Source: Hermatobates lingyangjiaoensis (lineage: Eukaryota; Arthropoda; Insecta; Hemiptera; Hermatobatidae). Taken from it: a stretch of 64,000 nucleotides of DNA. Below, piece by piece: positions 23,825 to 35,130 of this stretch. Under the pieces are notes generated by a model that ran no database searches, was not told the origin of the DNA, and saw only the letters and a list, made by a program, of their open reading frames with translations. Each line of letters begins with the position of its first letter. The stretch's first letter is position 1. A program made the position numbers and the translations under genes. The stretch spans positions 248,001 to 312,000 of the forward strand of contig JAPFBL010000116.1 in assembly GCA_026182355.1 (NCBI GenBank). Direction: 5' to 3'.

Positions 23825-24918
23825 CAGTGTAGCCAACTACCAGGTGTCAATTTTTTTCAAAAATAGTAGAGAAAATGGGCTAATAGAGCGCTAACATTTT
23901 CCAAACAAGCTAAATAAAACGGCCAAGTGACCATACACAGAGAAATATCTTCTAAACAATATTTTAAAATTTAATGTTTAATCAAGATTAAACAACCTTT
24001 CCTTTAATGTTCTGAACCAATGATTTTTGAAAATTCGTCATCCAATGTAGAAACTAAATTGAATTCTTCATGATCATCTTTGGTGGTTCTGGTTTCATAG
24101 ATTTTATTGGTCCTAATTTTGTAATTACATCAAAAGGAACATGAAGATCATGGCAGCATTTTCTGTGACGTTTTAGTCCATGTCAAACTGTCAGTATAAT
24201 ATTTATTGTTGGTACATGAAATGCAATGTATTTACAATTATTTAATTTTAATGTAATGTATTTCAATGACTTGTCTTTGAAATATTAATCTTTTTTCAAA
24301 GGTTGTTTTTAATGATGTTTAGTTGCCTGAATGATCTTTCAATATCAGCATTAGTATGGGGAAGAAAGAGCGAATGGGATAGTATGAGGAGGGGTAGTTA
24401 AGAGATAAGGAGGCAAAGGAGTTAGATATACTTACAAACAGTGACGTGTCACATAGCAAGCCAGAAAACACTATTGTAGAGCAAAGAGTCCTTCTTTTTA
24501 CTAACCACATCTTTTTATAGCAACAATATGAGAAAAATAAAGACGAGTTAAAACAGAACATGTTACCTTTTCTCTCCGTCTGTCAGATCAAACCGATGGA
24601 CGTTATTTGAACGAGTTTTCAACGATCAGTGAACTTATTTGCAATTACGTTTGGTAATTTTGAGTAGATACTATTCATAGAGGAAACAAATGTGTATAAA
24701 ATGCTCAAAATAATTTAGATATTACTCTATTACTGAGATTTTTTTATGAATAATAGATAAGTATCTTGAATATTAAATTTTGTAAAATGAAGCATAACAG
24801 TCTAACATATATGACTTAGATTAGCACAAAAAAGGGCTCAAAAAACGCGGAAGGGCTAAATTCAAAATTTTCAGGGCCAAAGAGGTTAAAACGGTTTCTA
24901 GTTAAGTCGGCAATACTG
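23825..24918 (-). mobile_element. hAT transposon remnant
   Basis: The ends are CAGTGTAGCCAACTA at 23825 and, inverted, CAGTATTGCCGACTTA ending at 24918: imperfect terminal repeats of the CAGTGTTGCCAACT type common in hAT elements. The flanking eight bases (TATGAAAG and CCTTAAAG) agree at five positions, a weak trace of an 8-bp duplication. The transposase C-terminus at 24296-24367 confirms the superfamily. At about 1.1 kb it is much shorter than an autonomous element and the reading frame is broken. Confidence 0.65.
24296..24367 (-). pseudogene. hAT transposase dimerisation-domain fragment
   Basis: Minus-strand translation reads FLPHTNADIERSFRQLNII followed by KNNL and a stop. N-ADIER-F-Q-N-IK is the signature of the C-terminal dimerisation domain of hAT transposases (usually S-NADVER-FS--N-IK). 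Only 23 residues are in this frame. The longer frame at 24319-24561 is a different phase and is not real. Confidence 0.7.
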
Positions 24919-26039
24919 CCTTAAAGGAAACACTACTTTTTAAAGTAGGTTTTTTTTGTAAATCTAATTTGTTGAAGTACTTTTTCTAATTACTTTTCTG
25001 AAATGTGTGAATTGATAACTAACTAAATAACTAGTTAAATGTATCTTTCTTTAAAGTGATTAAAATTTTACAAAGGAGCTAGATGCAAAGTAGAAGAAAT
25101 TGAAATGTTCTAGTATCTGTTAAAGCTGAAGAGGAAATTCAAATGATGTCTTAAATTGTTAACTTGTTTTAAAGTAATGTAAAGAGAAAGGTAGAGAGGA
25201 GTGTGAAAGTAAGCTTCTAGTAGATTTAACTGAAAAGCAAGGCACACTAAGAAACCTATTGGACTTAGCATTTGTTTTAGACTTAGCATCTCATAAAGTC
25301 TTGATGTAACGACATGAAATATTAAGGTTTGGTGCTCTTTGGCAGAACACAAGCACTGCTTGGTCCTTAGAAGTAAAACAATTCCCCGAGCACTCTTCTC
25401 AAAATCCCTCATTAAGAGTTTAATCATTGTTAGTTCATCTCTTTATGAAATATCTTTTTTTTAATTATGACTGTACGAAAGGAGGAATTATTAAGTATTC
25501 TGTTAGACGTATAAAGCTGGTCTGACATATAAGGTAGAGAGCAAATTTTGCTTAAATAATAAATTTATCTCGTCATAAAATATGTTTCTTAGTCATTATA
25601 ACATAAGAAGAGTAAAATTAAGTAGTCTAACAAACCTATAATATACAATTTGACACAAATACAAGTCTGCCATATAAGATTTAGGGCAAGATGTGATTTC
25701 ATCTTCCTTGTTAACAAATTTAAAGGTTAATTTTAATAATATAAATCAAGAATACTGGCCTAGACGTCTACGGAAAATGGTTTCCTAATACTTCTATGTT
25801 AACAAACTGTCACAAGCAATGATAAACTGTTAAATGTAAAATGAACTCACGTTACTCTAGCATTTCATGAAGAAAGAAAACTGAAATATTTATTAAAATA
25901 ATTCACACACATATTAAAAATGTTAAAATGCTAATAGAATGACTAAGTTATTCTACCCTTGCAGTAGTCTTATGGACTGTGAGTAGTTTACTGCTGGGAG
26001 GCCAGCAATCATCGAATCTGTCAGTCAGAATATAGTGAA
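24919..26039. other. AT-rich non-coding stretch
   Basis: The 105-residue minus frame at 25110-25427 has no recognised domain and no codon pattern that sets it apart. I see no other feature. Confidence 0.5.
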
Positions 26040-26085
26040 TGACGAAACTGCGGCTCACTCCAATGAAAGGTATACATCATCAGGG
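26040..26085 (-). repeat. possible PLE tail motif, family shared with 36776-36815
   Basis: Minus strand CTGATGATGTATACCTTTC followed by a GGAGTGAGCCGC block and GTTTCGTC. The plus-strand copy at 36776 shares CTGATGATATACCTCTC. Core position and orientation resemble the other PLE tails, but no GAAA is present here. Confidence 0.3.
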
Positions 26086-28210
26086 AGGAAACAGAAAGCA
26101 GTCACTAATGTGTGCAACTTTTAAACAATTCACTTATTTAGTTTAGAGTTCATATCTTAGTCACCATCATGACAGTTAGGCACTTTTTAGATGGAAGAGA
26201 AAACTATTAAAGAAATACGAAATCTAATATTTAAAAAATTGTTTTAGAAATATATAACAAACATAGTACTTATGAATCATAAAAATATTTAAATAACTCT
26301 ACCATTATTTTATTGTTAATTAAATACTTATTTTACTTGATGTGATTATTATATTAAATTATATGATAGTTTAATATTCTGTACTAAAATTAAAAACTCA
26401 ATTACCTTATGTGATACCTTGGATTTTTAATCTGTGGTATTAACTTTTCCTTTATTTTAATAAACAAACTGTTTTTTTTTTTTAAGAAACATGTAACATT
26501 TAGTTATGTGTGAATGTATATGTATGAATAAGAGTTTTGCCAACTAGTTAGTTAGTAGGTAATTCAGCCTAATGATGGTGTACATAAATCTACATTGAAA
26601 TTCGTCGCTGCCGAATACATTAATCTAAGGCCACTAGAATAGGAGGAGATTTAATTTTCTGATTAGCATACATTGGCCAAGGTAACTAAGCCCCCCGCCG
26701 CCCCACCACAATGACTTGGTCTTGTTTACATTCAGGCTCCTTGTTTACCCCTCCATTAGCTGTTTCTAACTCCCGCTCCGTCTCTCTATTTTATTTATCA
26801 ACTTCTTGTCAAAACTTAATTCTTTGATGCTATCCTTTTTAAAGCAACAAGGCTAGAGACAAAGTCAGCTTGTAATTAATTAAAAGCAAAAAAGAAGAAA
26901 ACTCACCACAGGCACAACCACTTCAAAAACAACTTAATCTTGCATTTTAATCCTTTCTAATTAATAAAATTAACACATTATATCTATTTGAAACATTTAC
27001 TTTTCACTAAGACATTCTGTTAGTGAATTAGTTACCATAATCTTTTATGATAGATTATAAAAACAAACAAAAATTTACTTTTACCAAAATTCAATGCAAT
27101 TATATCTTAATATATTTCTTGAAAAAGAAAGCGAATTATATTCTCTTTAGAACTGTAAAAGCTGTTAGAAACGTTATCAATAAATTATACCGGGACAACA
27201 ACCTACAGGTCAACGTCAAACACATTTCCGAATTTTCCTGAATTTGTACCGTCTGTCCAGTACGTTATTCTTTTTTTAGATTATTTTCTTAATTATATCA
27301 AATAATTAATTTTTCGTTTGCTTACTTTATTTTTTCCTATGGATGTAAAGACGTACATCATGATTAATATAAATAAAATTTATTATTACATATAATTCTT
27401 GACATACATTTTAGTTACGTCTAAACCACCAAAGGTAAGTTGTTACTGTACGTTCTAGTAATGTTTATCATTTATACTTTGCCAAATATCCACTAATTCA
27501 ATTGCCATATCTTAATAATAAAAATATATCATAATAAAATAATATATCATAATAATAAACATAAAATTATGAAATAATAACATAAATGGAATTTCAAATA
27601 CGAAAATAAAATTTAAGCGAAATACATGTATTTTTAATTTTAAGTAAACGAGTATTATTCAAACTTTGGCAGTGGTACTCGAAGCAAATTTAAATTCCCA
27701 CACACATTTTATAACTTTCAAATTCTAATTTTTTTTGGCTTTTTTATATTAAAATTTTGAGCATAAACTAAAAAAAAAAAAAAGTAAAATAAATGAACGT
27801 AAGTCGAGAATTATCTGTAGTTATATGAAAAAAAAATCGATTTTTTTTTAAATTAACATAATCAGTGTTAATATTAAATTAATATGAATGCTAAATTAAA
27901 TGGCCCTAAATGTATTAATATTTTTGAGTTGATTGTTTTCTTCTACAATTGAATTTAAAAAAATTCTATTCTTAATTATTTCATTGTCTTCATGTAATAA
28001 TGCCATTCAGTTATAATAATCGTTATTCATAAATTTAAAATAAATCTTATTCAGTTTAAATTGTGTTTTGTGTTTACTATTTGTTATAATGTGAGTTATA
28101 AGATTTTTTATTTAATTAAGAGCATATATTCACAACTATTTACAGTAGTCTATTAAAGGTGTAATAAAAAAAACCTTCCGTAAAATTGAAATTTTAGGAC
28201 ATGATACTAA
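26086..28210. other. AT-rich stretch with one G+C-rich patch
   Basis: At 26620-26790 there is a sharply G+C-richer patch with a CCCCCCGCCGCCCC run and no open frame, possibly a conserved regulatory element. The rest is AT-rich without recognised features. The frame at 27047-27241 is K/N-rich low complexity. Confidence 0.4.
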
Positions 28211-28348
28211 TGTGTAGATACGAAAGAGATACGAAAGGCTCCAATGGCAGTGGCAGACCTTAATGAGAATGTAGCACGCGAGGCTAGAAAGAAGTCATTA
28301 GCTACCGTCATCCTGCAAAAGAGCGCCAAGAAAATTATCGTCCAATAG
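28211..28348 (+). CDS. short unrecognised ORF
   Basis: A plus-strand frame opens after a TAA, reads VDTKEIRKAP and then, from the ATG at 28244, MAVADLNENVAREARKKSLA followed by TVILQKSAKKIIVQ and a TAG at 28346-28348. The composition (A, K, R, E, V) is like a basic alpha-helical protein and G+C is above background. I do not recognise it; it could be an exon, a processed pseudogene fragment or chance. No clear acceptor precedes it. Confidence 0.2.
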   Translation, partial: CVDTKEIRKAPMAVADLNENVAREARKKSLATVILQKSAKKIIVQ

Positions 28349-30425
28349 ATACTGAGACTGGGTTGATGTGCAAATAAATGTAAAAACTGAATGAATATGT
28401 GAGAAAAAAAAACATGTTTCTTTCCAACACAGACGTGTGACACTCCATAACATCTGAGGGAGGTATGATATTATAAAAATGTTTGTACATTTAAGAAAAA
28501 TCCTTCATTTATGCATGTATGGTTGATATTATTTATCTATATTTGCCATGAACAAGTGTAATTGTACATTTTGCAAGGGTGCGGAACATTCTCTTTGAAT
28601 CCTTCTTGATACTATATAAAATATCTCCTATTTCCGGAGACTCACTATGCAGTTATCTGCAGAAGGGCAAAGAAACTGTACATAATGTTCCACAGAAGAC
28701 AAATATTCAAACGGAAAGCCTCGTAAAAAACACCAAAGTTATTATGAAAGAAAAATATCCATAGACTACTAATCCTGAGACCTATTTTAATTCAGGAAAG
28801 GAAACCGACTCTCAACTCTAAACTTAATTGGTTAATTCAGTTGAAGTAGCAAAACATATTTAACCTATAAAGGTTGCACAGAATGCAATTAACAATGAAC
28901 TATTTGTTTTATTATTTTAATATGATACTTTGATGTCACTATCTTTTTATTATATTTTATTTCTTATAAATTATATATATACTTCTATAGAAATCAAATT
29001 CGTTTGTAGTTTACTAGATTAATTCTTGAAATTTCTATTGAAGTTAACTATTTCGTTTGAATATGATTTGTTCATAGATGTTGTTCTTTGTTTATCACAC
29101 TAAATAAAATCAATTAATTAACAATGTATGTCTTGTAAAATGTTAGTATCCTGAATGAAAGATGCATTTGTTGCAATAAACATTCAAGAAATATATTAAA
29201 TTTATTAATTATTTTTAGAATTTGGAAAAAATAATTATAGAAGTTTTGATTTAAGCTTTCCGTTAGAATAATTTACAATATTTACAATATAAGTAAAATT
29301 GTTATGAAATGAAAATGTTACGAACATGATAATTTGGAGGCTGAGATTCCAGATCAGTCAAATATCTGCTTCAAATCAAAATACGCTTAGTCAGGACGCT
29401 TGGTGCTATTGTTTAAATAAATTCAAATGGGACACCCTTTGCTTTGGGGCAATAAGGAGAGTGCAGCCAGGCAAGGTGGAGCACAATACACATCTTATCC
29501 CTGCTTCAGCCACTAGAACTGTCATTTGTAACCCATCCCAGTCCTATTCAAGCAACAAATAAACTTCATGATTTCTACTATCTTAACTCGCATATTTACT
29601 ACTGACTTTTTCTTGCTTACAATTAAGCCATCAATTTCGTGTGGTTACTTATTTAATGTATTTTCTCTTTATCAGATATCCAGAATGCATGTATTAAATA
29701 CCAACCCATGGCCAACACAGAAAGGTAATATGAAGTATGACTATGACCATTTGAAAAAACTTTACATATCTGAGTCACAAACTGAATGGACGAATTGGAA
29801 AGGAAGTAGACATGTGATTTTTTTTTGTTGAAAAGCTATGTAGCAGATACTTTTAAAAGAATCAAAAATCAAAATAATGAATGAAATAGTATAAACTAAA
29901 ATAACGTATAGAAGATCTAAAAAATAAAACAAGACACTCCCTTCCATCTTATGTAAACCCCATTAACAAGGCAGTCTAGCAATAAACCTATCGAGAAATC
30001 CTCGTCTAATGTGGTTTAAAAATTGTTGGAGATAATTTATTTTCCAACCTTGATCCCTTCCATCCTATCCTTCAAAACTTTCTTCCTTTACCTTTCTTTT
30101 TAATCCAATGTAAAATACTTGTATTAGTCTGCTTGAATTCTTGTTAAAAGGGATGAAAAAACCCAGGACAGAAAATTAAGTTATGTTTCAGAAATTAAAT
30201 GAAATTAAAATAACAAAGATAAAATATTTATTAAAAATAAAAGAAATATGATTTTATTGAAGAATGTATATTTGAAAATAGAATCAAAATGTATTAAAGA
30301 TTGAAATTGGGGCCAAGATCACAAAATACCCCGGCGAGACAGATAATTGTTATTTCAGAAGCTCTTAACAATATCGTGTAACAAAGTTTGTAGAAACGAG
30401 CATCTATCCTCGTTTAGGTATGGGA
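28349..30425. other. AT-rich non-coding stretch
   Basis: No gene recognised. A G+C-richer patch at 29390-29545 holds a frame of 78 codons (29326-29562) with no domain signature. Confidence 0.5.
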
Positions 30426-30810
30426 TATAGCCTATGAAGAAATGCAAACATAGCGAGACAAAGGTGGTAGAAAGGAGGATCATTAGTGCAGTCCATGATC
30501 AAAAACAAACTAAATGAAATCAAGTTGTCAGAAACAACGTTCAATCCCTTTTGAATTAAAGATTGGGCATAGTCCATGGACAAAACCAAACTTAATGTAA
30601 CGAGGACGTCAGCAATCTTCGCTTTAATCATGCACTTAGCCGTAGTCCATGAATAAATTCAAACTAAATGCAACAAATGTATTAGAACCAAGAATATATG
30701 TTCGATTGGATGATGGACGAATGGTAGACCATAGCCAAAAGCGAACTTATTGTAAGAAATGTGCCGGAGACAAGATCCATCCTAATCTGGATCAAAAGCA
30801 AACCCAGCGT
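30426..30810 (+). repeat. diverged tandem repeat, about 63-82 bp unit
   Basis: Five to six units start with a form of AGTCCATG at 30426, 30490, 30571, 30644, 30726 and (partial) 30791. Each start is followed at matching distance by CAAA-C-AAACT-AATG-AA. Unit lengths are roughly 64, 81, 73, 82 and 65, so units have drifted and gained indels. The frames across it (30404-30631, 30649-30846) are products of the repeat. Confidence 0.6.
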
Positions 30811-31944
30811 TATTTTGTGTTAATGTTTAACTCTTCCTTTAACTAAGTTTTTTCTTACTCTTTGATTTTTTTGTACTCACTCTACCACTCCTCTGAAAAA
30901 TGAACAAAAGGATAATTTTTAAGAAGTTTTTTACGCATATAATTGGGGAATTTATATGAGGATAGATAAAATAGGAAGACAACAATCATGAGAAGGAAAC
31001 TAATTAGTAATAGCTTAGAATGACTTTTCGTTTTTGTTATTGATAATGTAATACATCTAGAACTTGTGTAGTTATTAAGGAAATGTAGCAGAGAAAACGT
31101 GCGCTCTTGATAAGACATAATCGGCCCATAACGCTGATGCATTTTTGCTGCAGTTTGCTTCCTTTGATTTATAACATTGAATAAGATAAAGAAGCAGTGT
31201 AACAGGCATATTAGTGGTGATGATAATAGCCCCAAAGAAGCTGCCAGCGTGCTTACTATTTGACTTGACTCAGGTCGTTTACTTTATCGCCGCCCATTAG
31301 ATCAAGCCTGATGGGGAAGCTGACATTTCAAACACCACCTAATGCCTGGGCCTTAAACAAACTCTCACACCTCTCTCGACTTCAAATTGACTCCGACAAA
31401 CACTAGCCCCGTACTTTTCACTTCCCATTTGTTTGTTCACTACTCTTTTTTTATCTTCAATGCTTCATGACATATCCTTTTTTTTATTTCAGTGAATGTA
31501 GCATACCTCTTGTATATAAAAAGAAAATATATAAAATTAAAAATGCTCCAATGGTACACGAAAATTGATTAGATTTATGTGCAACAATTTTGCATATTCT
31601 TTTTCATGATATTTAAAAAATTTTGATTGAATTATGAAGGTTGTATATTTAACTGATTGCCGTAAAATATTTTCCCCAAATTCGACAAAAAATGCACCCT
31701 AGTATTTGTAATTGATTTATACTGTTTATTTATGTAATATATCAAGTATCACCCTAAATCACTCGTATGTAAACTGAACATTTTCAACAGGACTAAACTG
31801 TATTTATTTTAAAATGAAGTAAATAAGCCAACAGAATTATAAAGAATTAATAAAAAGTGAACGGTTTGTAAAGCACCAAATATTAAACTTAACTTCTGAT
31901 GAATTCATTTTATTAGATATGCTCATTAGTCGAAATTATGTTTC
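30811..31944. other. AT-rich stretch with one G+C-rich patch
   Basis: 31235-31430 stands out as G+C-richer, with GATCAAGCCTGATGGGGAAG and CCTAATGCCTGGGCC and no open frame, a candidate conserved non-coding element. The 117-residue minus frame at 30882-31235 shows no domain. Confidence 0.4.
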
Positions 31945-32075
31945 TTTTATTCCCTTTCTTTCATTTAGCTTTCTGCCTTCACATTCTCTCACTCCCTCCC
32001 TCCCCTCTAATATACTCTCCTTTTACCGTACTCTCACTCATTTTCTCTCCCCCCCCTACCTCACTATTGCTCTCT
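31945..32075 (+). repeat. pyrimidine-rich (CT) tract
   Basis: A run of CTTTC, CTCCCTCC and CTCTCC sequence on the plus strand; both overlapping open frames come from this low-complexity DNA. Confidence 0.7.
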
Positions 32076-32539
32076 TTTTGTACAGGTATGATAGCATCAC
32101 ATAAAATACCTTTTATGTGATATTAACACAAAGAATTGGTAGCACAATGAATGATTGTTACCTGAGATATACATTCGCATGTATGTGAACAAAAATTATG
32201 CTCAGATTTCTGACCAGAATTCCGATTTGAATTTTTCATTTTTGTTTGTTTCCAGATTTTAAAATTTGTATCTTCATGTTTTGTTAAATTAAGTACAAGA
32301 ATAAAAATAACATAAATATAAGTCTAGAAGACATTATTTGGAACATGGTCGATATGAATATAAATTCTTCATTCGAGAGAGTATAGCATTCCTTCAGAAT
32401 GTATAACTAAAAATAATTGCTACTTTTTTCTATAATTGGTTTAAAATTTAAGGGAATGTATGATTGATGCAAAAAATATATATAACAAGATTACAACAAC
32501 ATAGTACAAGTCGGTTATGAATACTTTTTGATTATATCT

Positions 32540-32612
32540 CTCTGTCTGTATGAGTGTGTGTGTCTGTATGTGTGAGAGTGTGTGCGCGTGCGTGAGTTCG
32601 TGCGAGGAGTGT
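32540..32612 (+). repeat. TG/GT-rich simple repeat
   Basis: Interrupted GTGTGTG and GAGTGTG units with CGTGCGTG variants. Confidence 0.7.
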
Positions 32613-32934
32613 GTGGGTTTTAGATAAATAATCTATACTATTGAATGTAATAAATCATATTGCGAGAAAACTTACATTTAACAGATTTTGATATTTCAAA
32701 CAACTAAAAAATTAGGTTTAATATCAACTTGTGGTTTTAGGAAAATATCAATTGAATTATATTCTGCTGTTATATATTTTGGTATCTTATTTACTCAACT
32801 TATTCATTTGAATAAGTAATATCAACTTATATTGTATTCGAATGAAGTTGAAATATGAATGACTGAAATGAAATGCTAGAATAAATGATTAGTAGTGGTC
32901 AGTCGAATATAGGAATAATGAAATGAAATAGCTC

Positions 32935-33160
32935 CTCTGAGCTGGAACAGTATCCACAAGGCCTGTCGGTTCAGTGGAACACGACCCATTGCATTTTCTA
33001 ATGCCTGTCTTTGTTTAGGCCCAAACAAAACCCAATCAGCTTAACTCACTGCTTCACTCGAGTCCATTTGTGTTTCAATTGGCCTTACAGATGACATTAA
33101 TTCTCTAATTAGAAAAGGAAATTAAAGTGCCTAATTAGTTAAAAAATTTAGTTGTACTGA
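32935..33160. promoter_or_regulatory. candidate conserved non-coding element
   Basis: A G+C-richer island without an open frame, containing several homeodomain-type cores (CTAATTAG, TTAATT, GCCTAATTAG), CCCATTGCATTTTC and a CACTTGAGT-like site. Nothing here looks like a transposon. Its role as an enhancer is inference from composition and motif density only. Confidence 0.25.
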
Positions 33161-33334
33161 TATAGAATAATTAAACATATCATGTATCTTAGGGAAAAAA
33201 GTCTGCGAAAATATATTGGAGTCCATTTCCAATCTATTTTATAAACAAAGACGTATATGATTATATATATGCACCAATAAATAAATGAATGATTATATTA
33301 TGATATATATTATGAATGATTCACATAAAGAACA

Positions 33335-33510
33335 CACATAAAAGAAATCACGGAAACTCACTACACCTTGATTCGATCACTTGGTCATCAGGTAGAAGAA
33401 AACGAAGTCAATCTCTGAAGCGTATACATTTCTTTTTCTCCCCACTGATGCTATGCAGTCGAAATGTCGTATGTGTGTTCTTTTTGAGAACCTAGTTTAA
33501 TATATATAAC
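33335..33510. repeat. inverted pair of PLE-like tails, separate family
   Basis: The outer arms AAAGAACACACATA (33336-33349) and TATGTGTGTTCTTT (33469-33482) are inverted copies. Inside each is a core: CTGATGA at 33391-33385 on the minus strand, and CTGATG at 33445-33450 with GAAATGTC from 33461 on the plus strand. TA-rich sequence follows on the right. Stem II is not convincing in either arm. Confidence 0.45.
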
Positions 33511-34029
33511 CAATCATAATTTATCATAAAAATCATATTACTAATTTAGACAATATTTATTTCTACAACATTATGTTGAGTTTTAGTGAAATTTGATTTT
33601 CTTATTTCTGTTGTGTCTTTTGAGTGAACAGTGTTCAGGTTAACTGGTAATGTCATCTCATTAGTTTAGTCTAAGACTTGTTTAATCTAAGGCTTTTCAC
33701 CGTCAAGATTGTTAGTTCGTTTATATGATGTAAATTTCATTTTCTAATTACAAAAAAACTCTTACTTCTCTAACATATTTTATTTGTTCCTGAATTACTT
33801 CTGTTTGTATTATTCTATAAGCTGTAATAATCAATTTTCAAATTGTTTATTCGTTGATGTTTATATCATTTTTATCAAGCTTTGTTTGAAAGCCCACGAA
33901 AAATGTTTTAAAATATAACCGATACGTTGGCATTGATAGTTGATTTTGAACCTGAAAAATTGACCTAATACAGATATCATAATACTCATGAACGTTTGTG
34001 ACAGTAAAATCAGAAGATGACATATGCTT

Positions 34030-34125
34030 TAATCGTGACAAGCGGTCTTTATGAGAGTCAAACTGAACTACATCAAAATCAGTTAGACTCTGACGAAGAC
34101 CGCTTGTTGTGGTTGGTGATATTTG
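34030..34125. repeat. head-to-head pair of PLE family A tails, decayed
   Basis: Left minus-strand arm with CAAGCGGTCTT and GAGAGTC, right plus-strand arm with CTGACGA at 34090-34096 and GACCGCTTGTT. GAAA is lost from the right arm. Confidence 0.5.
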
Positions 34126-34129
34126 TATT

Positions 34130-34640
34130 AATATTGATATTTTTGTACGATGGCAGTAGGTCAAAGAATATGTTATAATTAACAGCAGCTTCTGCACTGA
34201 CCATTGTCTTACTGAAACACTCCAGCTTCCTTATCACTTTGCGGTGAGACTCTGGTAGCTTCCAAAGGTGGTTAGCCAAGGACAATACACGCACATTAAC
34301 CTTGAGGTGATTACAAAGCCATTTTTAGAAACAGTTTTAATTACTACATTTATTTAGCTAAATAGATTATACGAGTTTCCTGTTGCTTTTTGCTTTACTG
34401 CCCTCTTCATATTGAAGAATTACTTTATAAAAGTGGTTTTGCGTACACCTCAAGGTTATTATGCACATACAGGTAGATGTCCTTCACTATCCTTCTTTGA
34501 AATGTATCAAAGTCTCACCGCAGAGTGATAAGGAAGCTAGATAGTTTCAGGATGAAAGTGGTCAGTGCGGAAGCTGCTGCTAATTTTAACAACATTTGCT
34601 TATGAGAAGACCTGCTGCCATCGTAAGCAAATATTAAACT
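34130..34640. mobile_element. fold-back element with about 180-base arms
   Basis: The left arm (about 34135-34310) and right arm (about 34435-34640) pair in inverted orientation: TACGATGGCAG, CAGCAGCTTC, CTGACCA, GCTTCCTTATCACT, GCGGTGAGACT and ACCTTGAGGTG recur in mirrored order. Identity is imperfect, with several indels. The frames at 33847-34197 and 34079-34294 are shadows of the arm. It directly adjoins a PLE tail pair. Confidence 0.6.
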
Positions 34641-34959
34641 CATTGCTCTGCAGCCCTATCTAGAGAGACATTAGATTATCAGCGAAAGTTAATGAAGACA
34701 CAACTTTCTCACCACCCAGTGATAAGGTAGTTTGTGAACTTTTCGTTTTAGTCAGTGGAGTTGTCCAAGTGAAGTTAGATGAAGGTGATATGTAGTTTGA
34801 TGATAGAAGCTCCGTTTCGTAGAAACCAATCTCAGTTAGACTAAAGTAAGTGACCTACTGCTCTAATCAGGAATACACCAAGGGAATTTTAATGCACGGA
34901 AGATTAGGTCTCGCTTCAATCCGTTGATCATCAGGTGCATTTTGAGTCATCCATTTGTC
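34641..34959. other. non-coding stretch
   Basis: No feature recognised. Confidence 0.5.
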
Positions 34960-35130
34960 ACCTTGACAGAGGTGACTCCACAGAATACACGAATTGTGGT
35001 CTTTTTTAGAGGAGGAAAAATATCCATTTAATGACCATCTAACTTGACCTGCACCATACCACTGAGTTCATTCCATACAAACGGTTCATTTGGTCATTAA
35101 GTATACAACTAGATATCAGACACAGAGAAG
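34960..35130 (+). repeat. interspersed repeat, copy 2 (related to 1885-2040)
   Basis: Contains the GAGGTGACTCCA block and, about 110 bases on, TTCATTTGGTCATTAA with a TATCAGA block, in the order seen in copy 1. Confidence 0.5.

Noticed and set aside
25110..25427. 105-residue ORF as a gene
   Set aside because: No domain, no splice signals, composition as expected from the surrounding DNA.
30882..31235. 117-residue ORF as a membrane protein
   Set aside because: Hydrophobic L/F/S content follows from T-rich DNA; no coherent transmembrane or signal arrangement.
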